NCBI GenBank assembly: GCA_963698735.1
Contig: CAVOSA010000030.1
Span: 1-64,000, forward strand
Source: RPQJ01 sp963698735
GTDB lineage: Bacteria > Pseudomonadota > Gammaproteobacteria > Steroidobacterales > Steroidobacteraceae
Direction of reading: 5' to 3'
Length of the DNA stretch: 64,000 nucleotides
This document shows, piece by piece, positions 44,265 through 54,105 of the stretch. Both the position numbers and the translations under genes were made by a program. Each line of letters starts with the position of its first letter. Position 1 is the first letter of the stretch. Below the pieces are notes generated by a model. That model was not told where the DNA came from, did no database searches, and saw nothing but the letters and a program-made list of their open reading frames with translations.

Positions 44265-44711
44265 TCAGAGCGCGGTCGCACGCAGCCGCTGTGCGCCGTA
44301 GAGCACATGGAGGCGCCGAACGCCTTTCATGCGGCGCGACGAGCGCCGCACCTCGCCCATCAGCCGCAGCAGCAGGCTCGAGCCTTCGTTCATGCCGCCG
44401 GCGCAGTAATCCTCGCTCAGGCTCAGGTGCAGCACCGTCACGTGCTCCAGGTCGGCCCGCATGTACACGGCGACGCCGATCGGGCGAGCGGTGACCGTGT
44501 CGACCGCGAACAGGCACTGCACATCCTGGAGGCTGCCGACCCGCACTCGCAACCCCTCGTCTTCGTCGACGATCTCGGGCGGACCATAGCGGTCGACCAC
44601 GTGGACGATGTCGCGTGCGAAACGCTCCTGGCAGCCGTTGAAGAACAGCAACCGCTCAAGCGCATGGCGCTTGTGGCGAGGGACGCGCGACGTGAATTCG
44701 ATTCCCCGCAT
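44265..44711 (-). CDS. Hypothetical protein, possible acyltransferase fold
   Basis: From ATG 44711 the protein has 148 residues. AGGA lies seven bases upstream. The sequence MRGIEFTSRVPRHKRHALER and later GVAVYMRADLEHVTVLHLSL recall the central strands of GNAT-like proteins, but the acetyl-CoA motif is weak and I do not assign a function. It ends 3 bp from the depolymerase gene, tail to tail. A longer frame to 44876 has no support. Confidence 0.6.
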   Translation of the reverse strand: MRGIEFTSRVPRHKRHALERLLFFNGCQERFARDIVHVVDRYGPPEIVDEDEGLRVRVGSLQDVQCLFAVDTVTARPIGVAVYMRADLEHVTVLHLSLSEDYCAGGMNEGSSLLLRLMGEVRRSSRRMKGVRRLHVLYGAQRLRATAL

Positions 44712-44932
44712 GAAAATTCCTGGCCGGGATCCCGGCCGCGGATGGAGCAGTGGTCGATCATGCTCGCGGGGCCACATTATGTCGAGTAAAGACCCGGGGC
44801 TTTTGTTGCTGCAACGCGACAAGCGGCCTTTGGCGGAAGGTCGACCGGCCGTGGGTATTTTTTTGAATTGCTTCATGTTTTTGGCATCTGGGCATGGAGT
44901 GTCCGGCGCGCTTGGCGTGCAATGGCGGCATC

Positions 44933-46561
44933 ATGCTGCACAAGCCCTTGCCTCGCCGGCCAGAGGCGGTTCCGGCCGCCCCCGCCATCCCGGCACAGGA
45001 GGCGGTGCTGGTCGACGTGGTGGTGCTCTCGGCCGACGCGGAACTGTTCCAGGCAGCGCGTGACGCCGTCGGCGAACGCAACCCCGTCTGGCGAGCGCGC
45101 TCGGCGGAGGAGGCAGCCAACCTGTTGATCACGGGACGGTGCGGCGTCCTCGTCATCGACATGGCCGCGGTCTCCACGCGCGCCGATATGCTCATCGAGC
45201 AGATCGTGGAGCAGTTCCCCGACGTCGTGGTCTGCGTGGCGGGCACGCGCGGTGACGAACCCCTGCTCGCGCCGTTGATCAGCCACGGGCTCGTCTACCG
45301 ATTCATGCACAAGCCCACGAGCGCGCGGCGCGCCGGCATGTTCCTGCAGGCCGCGATCCGCCGGCACGTCGAACGGCGCGAAGGCCGACAGGCAAGCGAT
45401 CCCCTGCTGCCGCTGCTGCGCGGCTTCCGTCGCCCCGCCTCGGGCATGCCTCGCGGCTACCTCGTGCTGATCGGCCTCGCAACCATCGCACTGACCGTGC
45501 CACTGTTCATCGGGGGCTCTCCGGACGTCTCGGAGCTGCCCGCAACAGATTCGAGACCGCTGGTAACCGCGCCAGCCCCGTCAACGGCGGTCCGTGCCGA
45601 TCCCGTGCTGTCGCGCGCCCGGGCCGCACTGCAGGCCGGCAGGCTCGAGGCGCCGGAGGGCCGCAACGCGCTCGACCTGTTCCACGGGGTGCTGCTCGCG
45701 CAGCCCGATCATCCAGAAGCCCGGACCTCGCTGGGACGCACCATCGACCTGCTGCTCGCACGTGCACAGCAGGAAGCCGACGCAGGCCGCAAGGCCGAGG
45801 CGGAGAGACTGTTGCAGCGCGTGCTCGCCGTCGTCCCCGACCACCGTGCGGCGCAGGCGCTCGCCAGTCGCATCAATCCTCCGGACACACCGTCGCGCCA
45901 GTTATCGCGTGAACAGCGGGCCGAGGTCGAGTCGCAGCTGGCAGCCACGGCGATGAGCGCACCCGCCACCGTTGCGGTTGCGCGTATGAAGACCTTGCAG
46001 GAAATCGAAGCCGAACTTGCCGCACTGCCCGGGCCGGTGACGACGCTGTCCAGGGCTTCGCGCACCCCAGCAGCAGTCACCCCGGCCTTCGTGCCGGCCG
46101 TGCAGCCGGACCCGCTCGCACCCCGGTTTACGAACGCGGTACGCACCCCGGGTCCGCTGACACGAAGCTATGCGCGAGAGATCGCCAACCCGTTGCCGAC
46201 GGCCGCAATCGTCGCGCCGGCCGTCGCCAGCGAGAGTGCCATGACATCGCCCGCAGCTGGCGAACCCATGGCACCAGGCGTCGTCGCCGCCGACCAGCTG
46301 GATCGCGTCGTGACGCGCGACCCCGTCTATCCGCCGCAGGCGCTGCGCAATGGCACGAAGGGTTGGGTGGAACTGGAGTTCACGATCACGCCGAACGGCA
46401 CCGTGCGCGACATCCAGGTGGTTGCAGCCGAACCGCGAGGAGTGTTCGACGGCGCCGCGAGTGACGCGGTCGCAGCCTGGCGCTTCCGTCCCCGCGTCGT
46501 GAATGGCCAGCCCGTGGCCCAGCGTTCAACCATCACCATGCACTTCGACGTCGACACCTGA
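44933..46561 (+). CDS. Receiver-like/TM/TonB-domain fusion protein
   Basis: Residues 28-150 have the alternating pattern of a receiver domain (VDVVVLSADAELFQAARDAV; GVLVIDMAAV; VVVCVAGTRGDEPL), ending in the Lys-containing segment FMHKPTSARRAGMFL. The usual phospho-Asp corresponds to Asp in VLVIDMAAV. One TM helix follows (about 180-198), then a TPR-like region (ARAALQAGRLEAPEGRNALD), a Pro/Ala-rich linker, and a TonB C-terminal domain (PVYPPQALRNGTKGWVELEF, GVFDGAASDAVAAWRFRPRV). The family combination is unusual. Start ATG 44933 is the second in the frame. Confidence 0.75.
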   Translation: MLHKPLPRRPEAVPAAPAIPAQEAVLVDVVVLSADAELFQAARDAVGERNPVWRARSAEEAANLLITGRCGVLVIDMAAVSTRADMLIEQIVEQFPDVVVCVAGTRGDEPLLAPLISHGLVYRFMHKPTSARRAGMFLQAAIRRHVERREGRQASDPLLPLLRGFRRPASGMPRGYLVLIGLATIALTVPLFIGGSPDVSELPATDSRPLVTAPAPSTAVRADPVLSRARAALQAGRLEAPEGRNALDLFHGVLLAQPDHPEARTSLGRTIDLLLARAQQEADAGRKAEAERLLQRVLAVVPDHRAAQALASRINPPDTPSRQLSREQRAEVESQLAATAMSAPATVAVARMKTLQEIEAELAALPGPVTTLSRASRTPAAVTPAFVPAVQPDPLAPRFTNAVRTPGPLTRSYAREIANPLPTAAIVAPAVASESAMTSPAAGEPMAPGVVAADQLDRVVTRDPVYPPQALRNGTKGWVELEFTITPNGTVRDIQVVAAEPRGVFDGAASDAVAAWRFRPRVVNGQPVAQRSTITMHFDVDT

Positions 46562-46618
46562 CGCGCAGCAACGTCGTCTCTGCGCGGGTTGCGCAGCTGA
46601 CGCGCAGGTGCGCGCCGG

Positions 46619-48034
46619 TCAGTGCCCGGCGAGTTGTGCGAGATCCAGCTGCAGCGACGGTTGCGCAACCTCTGCCTGCACGCCACGCAGCCGCAGGGCA
46701 TCGCACAGGCCGCTGGCACCTTCGGCTTCACCATGCACGAGGTAGGTGCGCGGCTTGCCAGCCACGCCAGCGTGCCATCGCAGCAGGTCTTCCTGATCGC
46801 CGTGGGCGGAGAATCCTCCGAGCGTGTGGATGTGCGCGTTGACGCTGTACTGCTCGCCGTGGATGCGAACGTGCTCGCGGCCGTCGACGATCGCGCGGCC
46901 GAGCGTACCCACCGCCTGGAACCCGGTGAAGATGACGTTGCACTCCCGGTGCGCAAGGTTGTGCTTCAGGTGGTGCACGATGCGGCCGCCAGTGCACATC
47001 CCGCTGCCGGCAATGACGATGATGCCGCCCCGCAACTGGTTGATCGCCATCGATTCTTCCGCCGTGCGGCACAGCTTGAGATTCGGCAGTGCCGGCATGC
47101 CGTCCGCACTGCGGCGCGCCGCGCGGGCCTCGTCGTCGTACAGGTCCGGGTGCTTCCAGTAGATCTCCGACGCCTCGATGGCCATCGGGCTGTCGAGGAA
47201 CACGCGCCAGTCGCCGACGCCCCACTCGTCGAAATGCGCGGCAAGTTCGTAGAGGATCTCCTGGCTGCGGCCGACCGCGAACGCGGGAATCAGCACGTTG
47301 CCGCCGCCGCGCCGCGCTTCGCGCAGGATCTCGCCGAACTCGCGCAAAGTGTCGCTGCGCTCGCGGTGCCGGCGGTTGCCGTAGGTGCTTTCCATGATGA
47401 CGACGTCGGCGGCGCCATTGCCTGCGGGGTCGCGCAGGATCGGCGAGTCGTATTGCCCGACGTCGCCGCTGAACACGACGCGACGCCGTGTCCCTGCCTC
47501 TTCGAGCTGCAACCACACGCTGGCGGAACCGAGGATGTGGCCGGCATCGCGGAACGTGACGGTCACGCCGGGGAGTACTGTCGTGGGGCGCTCGTAAGCC
47601 ACGGTCTGGAACTGGCGCAACGTTTCCGTCGCGTCGTCCACCGTGAAGAGCGGCTCTGGATATCCACGCGCGCGTCGGTTGCCGTGTTCGGCCTGCCGGC
47701 GGCGGAAGCGTTCGGCCTCCCGCTCCGCCATGAACGCACTGTCGGCCAGCAGGATGCGGGCAAGGTCCCGGCACGCGGCCGTGGCGTAGATCGGGCCACG
47801 GAAGCCCCGCTTGCGCAGCAGCGGCAACCGGCCGCAGTGATCGATGTGCGCGTGGCTCAGCACCACGGCGTCGATTTTCGAAGCTTCGAACGGAAAGGGC
47901 GCGCGATTGCGGGTGTCCGGGTCGTCACCGCCCTGGATCAAGCCGCAATCGAGCAGCAGCGTGCGGCCGCCCACGGACAGGATGTGGCAGGAGCCGGTGA
48001 CTTCGCCAGCCGCGCCATAGAACTGCAGGTGCAT
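46619..48034 (-). CDS. MBL-fold beta-CASP RNA nuclease
   Basis: From ATG 48034 the protein has 471 residues with metallo-beta-lactamase motifs: LSHAHIDHCGRLPLLRKRGF (HxHxDH), the later DAGHILGSASVWL, FSGDVGQYDSP, and the beta-CASP region with SGMCTGGRIVHHLKHNL and FSAHGDQEDLL. It belongs to the bacterial RNase J-like/CPSF-like group often annotated as an exonuclease. It is 13 bp after the end of the HD-GYP sensor gene, so the two may be co-transcribed. Confidence 0.93.
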   Translation of the reverse strand: MHLQFYGAAGEVTGSCHILSVGGRTLLLDCGLIQGGDDPDTRNRAPFPFEASKIDAVVLSHAHIDHCGRLPLLRKRGFRGPIYATAACRDLARILLADSAFMAEREAERFRRRQAEHGNRRARGYPEPLFTVDDATETLRQFQTVAYERPTTVLPGVTVTFRDAGHILGSASVWLQLEEAGTRRRVVFSGDVGQYDSPILRDPAGNGAADVVIMESTYGNRRHRERSDTLREFGEILREARRGGGNVLIPAFAVGRSQEILYELAAHFDEWGVGDWRVFLDSPMAIEASEIYWKHPDLYDDEARAARRSADGMPALPNLKLCRTAEESMAINQLRGGIIVIAGSGMCTGGRIVHHLKHNLAHRECNVIFTGFQAVGTLGRAIVDGREHVRIHGEQYSVNAHIHTLGGFSAHGDQEDLLRWHAGVAGKPRTYLVHGEAEGASGLCDALRLRGVQAEVAQPSLQLDLAQLAGH

Positions 48035-48047
48035 CTTTCGAACCGCC

Positions 48048-50640
48048 TCAGGCGATTCGCTGCCCCGCGGGCACCTCGCCTTCCTGGTTGACCGGAACAA
48101 GCGTCGTCTGTCCGTCCTGCAGCAGCTTGGCGCAGGCCTTGACGACCCGGGCATCGTACCTGCGTCCGGCCTGCGCCTGAAGCTCGTCGAGGCACGACGT
48201 CAGCGCCAGCGCCGCGCGGTGCGGCCGTTGCGCAGAGCATGGCTTCTGCCGCGTCGGCGACCGCGACGATGCGTGCTTCGAGCAGGATCTCTTCGCCCTT
48301 CAGGCCGCGCGGGTAACCCGAGCCGTCGAGCCGCTCGTGGTGCTGGCGTACGGTTTCCGCAACGGGCCAGGGAAATTCAATGTCGCGCAGTACTTCATAG
48401 CCGCGCTCGGCGTGCGTCTTGACGAGCTCGAACTCCGAGGCGGAGAGCGTGCCCGGCCGCCACAGCAGCTCGCGCGGAATCTGCAGCATGCCGACGTCGA
48501 TCAATTGCCCCATGACCCGGAGTCCGCGCACCGTGTGTCCCGGCAGCCCGAGCGCCGTGCCGATACCCGCGGCGTAATCACCGACGCGACGGGCACGGCC
48601 CGTCTTGCATGCATCCTGTGCTTCGGCCAGCTGCGCGAGCGCCTCGATGGCACCGAACATCACGCGCTCCATGTGATCCATGGCGCTGACGATTTCGGCG
48701 TCGGACCGCCGGCGCCGCAGCAGCTTTGCCGCAGCGCCGGCAATGTGTTCGGCATGACGGCGGTCGTCGTCGTCGTAGGGTTGCGCGGCGTCGGCGACCA
48801 GCAGCACCCCGGTGAGGCGGCCTCCGTCCAGCAACGGCATCACGAGTTGCCGGTGCAACGCGCCCGGCAGGCCCGCCTGTCGCAGCGCCGAGGTGCCTTC
48901 GGTCGCGTCGCGGATTACCGGTCGTTGCGACGTTGCGCACTCGGCCAGTGCGGTGTCGGCAGGCGGCGGTCCGCGCCAGCGCGTGAGTGTCGTCAGGGGT
49001 TCGTCCGATTGGCCGCCACGCCGCGCCACGATCTCCAGCGTGGTGGCGTCACCGACCGGCAGGAACAGGTAGGCCTGCGTGCTGCGCGTGAGTTCCTGCG
49101 CCAGCTGCAGCGTCCGGTCGAGGATCTCGGTTTCGGTGAGGGCGTGCGAGCGCTGCGCGAGTTCGAGCAGCCGGCTCACGCGTTCGTGGTCGCGCAGGTT
49201 GCGTTCGGCCGTGCGCCTGGCCGTCGACACGTCGCGCGCCGTGAAGACGCGGAAACTGGAGCCCGCTTGGTCCGGCGCGAGCGCGACTTCGACATCGAGC
49301 ACGATGCCGTCCGGCCGGCGCCAGCGGAGCTCCTGGCGCAACGCGCCTGAGACCGTGCGGGCGACGGTGCGCAACGTGGCGTCGCCGTCGCCCTCGAACT
49401 CCAGCATCTGCAGCGTCAGGGTCCCGAGCCGTTCGCGGTCCGTGTTGAGCAAGGACAGCAGTGCGCGATTGCCGTAGCGCAGGCGGCTTTCGCCGTCGAC
49501 GACGCCGCACGCCTCCGGCGCCGCGTCCAGCGCGTCTGCCTGCGCCGCCAGCTCCTGTTCCCGGGCCTGCGCCGCCAGCTCAGCAGTGACGTCACGCGCA
49601 GTGACCAGCCAGCTGGCCCGCCCGGCGTAACTCGTGGCGACGCGCCGCAGTTCGAGCCGTGACTCGCTGCCGTCATGCCGCTGCCAGTGCACGAACGCTT
49701 CGCGGGACGCGTCGTCGGCGAACTCCGCGCCGGGCAGCACTTCCTGCAGCGGCCTCCCGCGCAGAGCGGCCGGGTCGAGCCCGACGAGCGCGGCCGCCGA
49801 GTCCGTGGCCGTGTGCACCAGCCGCGAATCCATGTCCACGATCCAGGTCGGCGTGGGTTGAGCAGCGAATGCCCGCTCCGCGTCGTTCGCCGTCGACTGT
49901 ACTCGTGATCGCACGGTCTGCAGCTCGTTGAGCCGCGCTTCCAGCACCGCGATCTTGCCCGCATCGGCGCGCGATTCTTCGGCGGCGCCGCGCGCCTGCG
50001 ATTCGGCTTCGACGGCCTGTTGTTGTGCCGCCTCGAGGTCGCGGATACGGATCTGCAGTTCCCGGATGCGAACCGATTCCGCTGCCGCAAATTCCGCGCG
50101 GGCGCGGGCTTCGTGCTCGGCGCGCTCGCGCGCGACACGTTCGGCAGCCGAAAGCTGCTTGTTGGCAGACTCGACCTCGCGCAGCTGCTTCTCCAGGTCA
50201 AACAGCCGACGGCGGTCCTGTTCGCGCCGGTCGAGCAGTTCGGGCACCAGTGCAGGCATGCGCACGGTGCCGGACCCGGAATGCGATTCGTCGAGCACGC
50301 CGACCAGTTCCTCCAGCGTCGAGCCCCGCGGCAGGAACCGCTGGGCGCCGACTTCGGCGGCAAAGGCCTCGTACTTCGGGCCCTCGACCCGGAACGAATG
50401 CAATACGAACGGCAGGTGCAGGTAGGCCGGATCCTCGCGCAGGCGGCGGCAGAGCGCGAAGCCGTCGAGCCGCGGCAGCAGCACGTCGCTTACGATTGCG
50501 TCAGGGTTCTGGTTGCGAACGATCTCCAGCGCCTCGACGCCGGATCGCGCCTTGAGTATGCGGTGACCGCGCGATTGCAGCACGCTCTCGACCGCGGCGA
50601 GATCCTGGTCGCGCTCGTAAGCCAGCAGGACAGTCTTCAT
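48048..50640 (-). pseudogene. REC-PAS-GAF-HD-GYP sensor protein with one-base frameshift
   Basis: N-terminal receiver domain (phospho-Asp in IVSDVLLPRLDG), a coiled coil (about residues 130-240), two PAS-like domains, a GAF domain and a C-terminal HD-GYP. The GYP part is clear: TVRQHHERLDGSGYPRGLKG. The usual HD pair is degenerate: QLIDVGMLQIP stands where LLHDIGK is expected. Near 48230 the frame shifts; with one base fewer the C terminus reads RPHRAALALTSCLDELQAQA to QRIA and stops at 48048. The restored protein would have about 863 residues. As sequenced it runs on in a wrong frame. Confidence 0.75.
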
Positions 50641-50912
50641 CGAGGGACTAAAGCTCCATCAGGTGATGCCGGGCAGCCCCAGGCTGCAAGCGCGGGGCCC
50701 GTGACATGTTAACTGCCCGGGAGTATGCGCCAGCGCCGCGGTCGCGCACCAACGCGCGGCCTCAGGCCGTCGACTTGCGTCACAAAACGCCCTCGCGCTG
50801 CAACTCCGCGGCAAAGGCGCACTCCCCCGGAGTCGCCTGCCAGCGGCGAAGGTTCGGGCCGGCGATGGTCCCGGAGGGTACAATTCCAGCACGCAAGATC
50901 GAGGAGACGACG

Positions 50913-51503
50913 ATGGCTCGGCGTAAGACGTTCGTGTGGGCAGCAACCCTGGCCCTGCTCGCGGGCTGCGCGACGCATTGGGATGTCGACAGCTACGCGG
51001 CTCCAGATGGCAACGTCACGGCGCGACATACGTTCTACTTCAAGGGCGGAGACTTCGGCAGCCCCGTCTCGGTCCAGCAGTCGGTGGTCACCACGGCGAC
51101 ATCGCAGGTGCGTGCTGCCGTGGTCTCCGAACTGACTCGCAGCGGGTATTCGGAAGTGGACTCGGCCGCCGCGGCCGACATGATCGTCAGCTTCCAGGTG
51201 GCGGGCACGCAGCGAATCGTACCGTCGGACGCAAGGCGCATCGGCGCGCCATCGGCCACGACCGTGCTCAGCCCGAGCGCGATTCAACCGCCACCGGCCT
51301 CGTACGTGCCGCGTGAGATGCGCGTTCGCGACGGTTCGGTGCTGATATTCATCGACGACCGCGAGTCAGGCCGGTTGCTCTGGCGTGGCGCAGTGACTGA
51401 GGAAACGCGCAGCGGTTCGACCGAGCAGGGCGTGCGCATCATCACCGAGATGGCACGTGAGATCGCGAGGGCAGTCCCGGCGCGTTCCGCCGCGGCGAAA
51501 TAG
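50913..51503 (+). CDS. DUF4136-type lipoprotein
   Basis: A 196-residue protein with signal peptide and lipobox (LALLAGCATH). The body resembles DUF4136 lipoproteins: VDSYAAPDGN, HTFYFKGGDF, then SGYSEVDSAAAADMIVSFQV and a C-terminal helix (GVRIITEMAREIARAVPA). GAGGAG lies before the ATG at 50913; upstream frame has no support. Function unknown; probably outer-membrane. It converges with the YdcZ-like gene, ending 6 bp from it. Confidence 0.82.
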   Translation: MARRKTFVWAATLALLAGCATHWDVDSYAAPDGNVTARHTFYFKGGDFGSPVSVQQSVVTTATSQVRAAVVSELTRSGYSEVDSAAAADMIVSFQVAGTQRIVPSDARRIGAPSATTVLSPSAIQPPPASYVPREMRVRDGSVLIFIDDRESGRLLWRGAVTEETRSGSTEQGVRIITEMAREIARAVPARSAAAK

Positions 51504-51509
51504 ACCGGA

Positions 51510-51956
51510 TCAGCGCCGCATCACCAGCAGCGCGCCGACGAGCAGCAGCCCGGCGCCCAGCAGCCGCACCGGCGTGATCGGGATCTGCGGGAAGCCGAGC
51601 ACGCCATAGCGGTCGACGACCAGCGCGGCCCCCAGTTGTCCCGCGAGTGCCAGCGCGACCAGCGCCATCGCACCGAGCCGCGGTCCCAGCACCGTGACTG
51701 ACGCCACGTAGGCAGCCCCCAACAGGCCACCCAGCCAGGCCCAGCCAGGCACCTGCCCGAACGATCCCGGCGTCGTGCGCGATCCCAGCGCCACTGCAAA
51801 AGCCACCAGCGCCACGAGGCCGACGCCGAAATTCGTGACTGCCGCCCAGACCGGCGCGCCGATGACCCGCGCGAGCGTCGCGTTCATGCCGACCTGCACC
51901 GTCAACCCTGCACCCACCAGCACGGCCACGAGGTGCGGCCAGTAGTTCGCGATCAT
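51510..51956 (-). CDS. YdcZ-family (DMT-type) membrane protein
   Basis: A 148-residue protein with about five TM helices and the pattern of DUF606/YdcZ proteins (half-size drug/metabolite transporters): QVGMNATLARVIGAPVWAAV, GLLGAAYVASVTVLGPRLGA and LVVDRYGVLGFPQIPITPVR near the end. It would act as a dimer. Substrate unknown. Confidence 0.85.
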   Translation of the reverse strand: MIANYWPHLVAVLVGAGLTVQVGMNATLARVIGAPVWAAVTNFGVGLVALVAFAVALGSRTTPGSFGQVPGWAWLGGLLGAAYVASVTVLGPRLGAMALVALALAGQLGAALVVDRYGVLGFPQIPITPVRLLGAGLLLVGALLVMRR

Positions 51957-51969
51957 CGTTCGAGACTCC

Positions 51970-52431
51970 TCATTCCCGGCCGGCCCGCCAGCGCAGCATG
52001 AGCCAGCAGCAGATAGCCACGCCGCCAGCCCAGGCCATGCCGCGATTGACGGCTGCCCAGGTCGTGTCGAGGTGGAGCATTCCCCAGCGGGAGAATATCT
52101 CGCGCCAGTCGTGGTGGGTTTCCGGATCGAGGCCGCCGATCAACGGCAGGTCCATCGCGCGCGCATCGCCCATGTAGGTCGCCACGTTGAGCCAGCTCTC
52201 GCAGGCCCATGCCGCGCAGAGCGCGAAGCCGAGCGTGTGACGGCGACGGAAGAACTGCCAGGCGGCCGCCACCGGAAACACCAGCTGGCCGAGCGTGCCG
52301 CCATAGACCGCCAGCCGCTCCGAAAACAGCCCGATGATCGGGTGGCCCGCTTCATGAAAGGCGAGGTTGGCGCTGTCGAGGATCGGCACCCAGTGGTCGC
52401 CCGTGGACGCGCTCAGCAACAGCCACAGCAC
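51970..52431 (-). CDS. Membrane protein with HEAGH motif
   Basis: A hydrophobic protein of 153 residues from GTG 52431. It has NLAFHEAGHPIIGLFSERL, an HExxH-like metal-site motif inside a helix, and GGTLGQLVFPVAAAWQFFRR, similar to M50-type membrane proteases. The frame stays open upstream (about 30 more residues, ending in DPVDGGGDAWSPVGAAATF) with no ATG or GTG found, so the true start may be earlier or use a rare codon. It follows the polymer-forming lipoprotein gene on the same strand; an operon is likely. Confidence 0.65.
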   Translation of the reverse strand: MLWLLLSASTGDHWVPILDSANLAFHEAGHPIIGLFSERLAVYGGTLGQLVFPVAAAWQFFRRRHTLGFALCAAWACESWLNVATYMGDARAMDLPLIGGLDPETHHDWREIFSRWGMLHLDTTWAAVNRGMAWAGGVAICCWLMLRWRAGRE

Positions 52432-52541
52432 GAAGGCGACGGTGGCGAAGGTAGCCGCCGCGCCGACCGGCGACCAGGCGTCACCGCCGCCGTCGACGGG
52501 GTCGATGATGATGACCGACGGTCGCCGCCGCGGCTCAGGGC

Positions 52542-53696
52542 TCAGGTCGCACCTCGCAGCGACTCGTCACGCCGCGGCCAGCCCTGCCAGACCAGGGCGC
52601 CAATGCCGAGCAACAGTGCCGCGAACCTGATCCACCAGCCGATGACCGGGATCTGCCCGACCAGCCACAAGGCGATCACGGCGAGCAGCAGCGCGAACAG
52701 CTTCCAGCCGGTGGTCACGGGTTCCGCGCTGCGGATGAACCCGAGCACCTTCTGGCCGATGAACATCGCCACGGTGACCCAGCCGAGGAACAGCAGCAGC
52801 AGGTAGAGCATCAGGATGATCAGTGCGAGCGGGATGCCGACGATCGTGACCAGCAGCAGCACGACGAGCACCGGCAGGCAGACGAGGATCACGAAGCCGA
52901 GCCCGAGGCTGCGCAGCGGCTCGCGGCCGATCCATTGCGCCGCCCGCGACGAGTACGCCGGGAACGCGAGCATGAAGAGCGTGCCCGCGACGAACACGCC
53001 GAGCATCCACAGGAAAGAACCGACGCCGTGCGCCACCGTGCGCATGTCCTGCGCAGTATCGTGGCCGTCGACGTACCGGCCGACGTCGGCCTGGTGGAAC
53101 TCGACGCCGCCCGCGATCTGCGCGCCCTCGGGAATCACCGGTTCGCGCGAACTGTGCACGATCAGCTTGCCGTCGATGCGCGTGTTCGGACCGATGTCGA
53201 TCTCTTCCGCGCGCACTTCAGCGTCGCCCTGCACGACGCCATCGAGGTGAACGCTGCCGCCAGACGCCTGGAGGTAATCGTGTGCGTTGCCTTCGAAGTG
53301 GATGCGGCCACCGGTCAGCGACAAGGCGCCGGCAACGACCGTCGCTGGCCCGAGTGTGACGTCGCCGCCGGCGACGCGCGCGTTGCCTGCCACGATCGCG
53401 TCGACCTGCACTTCACCGCCCGCGACGTAGAGATCGTCGCCAATGCCGCCGCCGATCGACACTTCGCCGCCGGCCGCGATGAGGTCGCCCTTCACTTCGC
53501 TCGCCGTGGTGACGTGCCCGCCGGCGAGAAAGGCATCGCCCGCGATCGGGTCGGTCAGGTTCAGCGCACCGCCCGCCCCGAAGTAGTCCGAGCCGAACTG
53601 CTTCGAGATGGAGTCGTCGTCGTGGTGCTGGATGCTGCAGCCTGCCATGGCCAGACCAAGGGCAAGCAGCCCCAGGGTCCGTGCGACCATTCTCAT
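52542..53696 (-). CDS. Polymer-forming-type lipoprotein with C-terminal membrane domain
   Basis: From ATG 53696 the protein has 384 residues. A lipobox (GLAMAGC) is followed by a long right-handed beta-helix-like run of short Gly/Val repeats (VKGDLIAAGGEVSIGGGIGD, DLYVAGGEVQVDAIVAGNAR and so on, about residues 50-190), like the polymer-forming (bactofilin-related) domain. About four TM helices make the C-terminal third. Shine-Dalgarno GAGGAG precedes the start. Probably a cell-envelope scaffold or stress protein. Confidence 0.8.
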   Translation of the reverse strand: MRMVARTLGLLALGLAMAGCSIQHHDDDSISKQFGSDYFGAGGALNLTDPIAGDAFLAGGHVTTASEVKGDLIAAGGEVSIGGGIGDDLYVAGGEVQVDAIVAGNARVAGGDVTLGPATVVAGALSLTGGRIHFEGNAHDYLQASGGSVHLDGVVQGDAEVRAEEIDIGPNTRIDGKLIVHSSREPVIPEGAQIAGGVEFHQADVGRYVDGHDTAQDMRTVAHGVGSFLWMLGVFVAGTLFMLAFPAYSSRAAQWIGREPLRSLGLGFVILVCLPVLVVLLLVTIVGIPLALIILMLYLLLLFLGWVTVAMFIGQKVLGFIRSAEPVTTGWKLFALLLAVIALWLVGQIPVIGWWIRFAALLLGIGALVWQGWPRRDESLRGAT

Positions 53697-53862
53697 ATCG
53701 GTTCTCCTCGACTCCCGCGGCCCCGCAATACGGCCAGGCACGGGATTTTGCAGGCCATCGTTTTCGAGTCTAAGGGAACGCCGCGAGCGCGGGAACGCCG
53801 GGCTGTGCGTTTCACCCTGCGCTGCGCACGCTTCGTCGCGGCCAGCGGCGTGTCCCCAAAGA

Positions 53863-53897
53863 AAAAGCCGCGACACGCTTGGCGAATCGCGGCTTTT
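53863..53897 (-). terminator. Bidirectional-looking hairpin terminator
   Basis: AAAAGCCGCGA (53863-53873) and TCGCGGCTTTT (53887-53897) pair over 11 bp with a 13-nt loop. On the minus strand it ends in TTTTT, so it should stop transcripts from the methyltransferase gene, whose stop is 210 bp upstream. The rest of the 53697-54105 stretch shows no gene. Confidence 0.85.
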
Positions 53898-54105
53898 CCA
53901 TCTCGACGTCTTCCATGACGGCCCGCAATCGTCCCCCGGTCGGGCCTTCCATCTGGTCTGCCGCCCGGTCTCCCCCGCTTGCGGCTGTCGGCTTTGTACG
54001 CGGTTTACTGCGCAGCGTCACCTTGCAGCGCAAAAACTACGCATACGAATAAATGCGCGGAGAGTGTCGTCTCATTTCAACAACAATCTGGCACACAGGC
54101 CGCGG

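Noticed and set aside
46622..48091. Long plus-strand open frame over the beta-CASP gene
   Set aside because: Antisense to a gene with all catalytic motifs; no domain in the translation.
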